Below, piece after piece: positions 4,848-5,596 of a stretch of DNA of 5,596 nucleotides. The DNA comes from Dehalococcoidia bacterium. GTDB taxonomy: Bacteria > Chloroflexota > Dehalococcoidia > GIF9 > UBA5629. The stretch lies in contig QYPU01000056.1 of the NCBI GenBank assembly GCA_007280145.1, positions 1-5,596 of the forward strand. The letters are read 5' to 3'. Positions within the stretch are counted from its first letter, which is position 1; every line of letters starts with the position of its first letter. Below the pieces are notes generated by a model. That model was not told the DNA's origin, did no database searches, and saw nothing but the letters and a program-made list of their open reading frames with translations. A program made the position numbers and the translations under genes.

Positions 4848-5596
4848 ATGAAGTCCACTGGGGGTCGCTTTGAGGCGGAAACCTTCAAGAAAATCAATCT
4901 GGTTGCCGATCCAATACACGGCTACGTTCAGTTGACTTGGCCAGAGGGCCTCTCTGGTGATACTGAGCGGACTGAAAAAGACATTATAGATACACCCTGG
5001 TTGCAAAGACTGCGCCGCATCCATCAGTTGCAAGCAGTTTGGTGGGTATTCCCCGGCGGCGAGCACACGCGGTTCCAGCATTCGCTTGGTACTATGCATT
5101 TGGCTGGCCTCTTTGCATCCCATCTCTATGGTTCGTTAAAAGAGAATCAGGGCGTCGAGAAATCCAAACCCTACGTTGAAGAAACCATGCGATTGGCTGG
5201 ACTATTACATGATGTCGGTCATGGACCATTTTGTCATTTTTGTGACGAAGAATATCTAGAGAGGAAATTTCAGGATGAAGACGGCAATCCGATAAACCAT
5301 GAAATTCTGAGCAAAAAGATCATACGCGAAAAACTAAGTGATATCATTATAAAGATTGGGAGGAGTCCGAGCGGCAACTTTGACCCGTCAGATGGCCAAA
5401 TCAATGTAGACTATCTTTGCTATTTGATTAGAAAAGACGAAGAACCGTCGGAGAACATACCCAAATGGCTACGTGTCCTCAAGGGCCTCATGACTGGTGT
5501 CTATACGGTGGACAATCTTGACTATGTGTGGCGCGACGCCTATATGTGCGGGATCCTTCCTAAGCCAATTGATGTTGAACGGCTACGACACTATAC
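4848..5596 (+). CDS. SAMHD1-like HD phosphohydrolase, N-terminal 249 residues (3' end off the window)
   Basis: Hand translation from ATG 4848 (AGGG at 4835-4838; upstream in-frame TAG at 4815) stays open to the right edge. Motifs appear in the order of COG1078/SAMHD1 proteins: DPIHGYV (21-27), DTPWLQRLRRIHQLQ (48-62), FPGGEHTRFQHSLG (68-81), LAGLLHDVGHGPFCHFCDE (116-134), NHE (150-152) and VDNLDYVWRDAYMCGI (221-236). The expected metal ligands are present: His78, His121-Asp122 and Asp222. His125, His130, Asp133 and His151 also align with SAMHD1 active-site positions, so the enzyme should be active. SAMHD1 and relatives split dNTPs into deoxynucleoside and triphosphate; the substrate here is not known. 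Family members are commonly 400-500 residues, so about half is missing. The same strand and 41-bp gap to the NDT-like gene suggest one transcript. Confidence 0.9.
   Translation, partial: MKSTGGRFEAETFKKINLVADPIHGYVQLTWPEGLSGDTERTEKDIIDTPWLQRLRRIHQLQAVWWVFPGGEHTRFQHSLGTMHLAGLFASHLYGSLKENQGVEKSKPYVEETMRLAGLLHDVGHGPFCHFCDEEYLERKFQDEDGNPINHEILSKKIIREKLSDIIIKIGRSPSGNFDPSDGQINVDYLCYLIRKDEEPSENIPKWLRVLKGLMTGVYTVDNLDYVWRDAYMCGILPKPIDVERLRHY

Noticed and set aside
4824..5123. Minus-strand open frame of 99 codons
   Set aside because: It is the shadow of the SAMHD1-like gene, whose plus-strand translation has clear HD motifs.

Overview
The window is bacterial, of moderate GC, with gene-dense stretches, good Shine-Dalgarno sites for some genes and mainly extended -10 promoters. 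The families (a Cys-rich uncharacterised TIGR04076-like protein, a short Xre regulator, a repeat-rich lipoprotein, a decayed cupin and an atypical SDR gene) recall anaerobic environmental bacteria, for example Dehalococcoidia-like Chloroflexota. That placement is an impression from the families and cannot be fixed from this sequence.

Left part (1-737): a conserved Cys-rich protein (minus strand, cut by the window edge) and a 94-residue Xre/Cro-type regulator (plus strand) diverge from a 113-bp region. This region carries a near-consensus leftward promoter and four copies of an ATAAC half-site, two of them forming a dyad over the -10. It looks like a regulator and its target with a shared operator.

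Middle part (738-1560): a genomic scar. An AT-rich cupin gene on the plus strand is broken by frameshifts and an internal deletion that removes its first metal-binding motif. It then runs directly into the antisense, C-terminally truncated remnant of an NmrA/atypical-SDR oxidoreductase gene. The two homologies meet at about 1050-1063, so a deletion has joined the 3' parts of two convergent genes.

1577-3236: a complete 471-residue predicted lipoprotein on the minus strand, built of eight repeats of about 55 residues (probably an eight-bladed beta-propeller). Its upstream divergent region is about 240 bp and contains two extended -10 promoters and several small inverted repeats.

Right part (3237-5596), all plus strand: a three-helix membrane protein with a C-terminal HEPN-like domain (R-N-N-I-A-H motif); then, behind its own inverted-repeat promoter, a nucleoside 2-deoxyribosyltransferase-like protein; and 41 bp later the first 249 residues of a SAMHD1-like HD phosphohydrolase with its active-site residues intact. 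An NDT-like enzyme beside a dNTPase-like enzyme, next to a membrane HEPN protein, is the most interesting part of the window. It could be a nucleotide-depleting or salvage module, possibly a phage-defence island, but the sequence alone does not prove that role.
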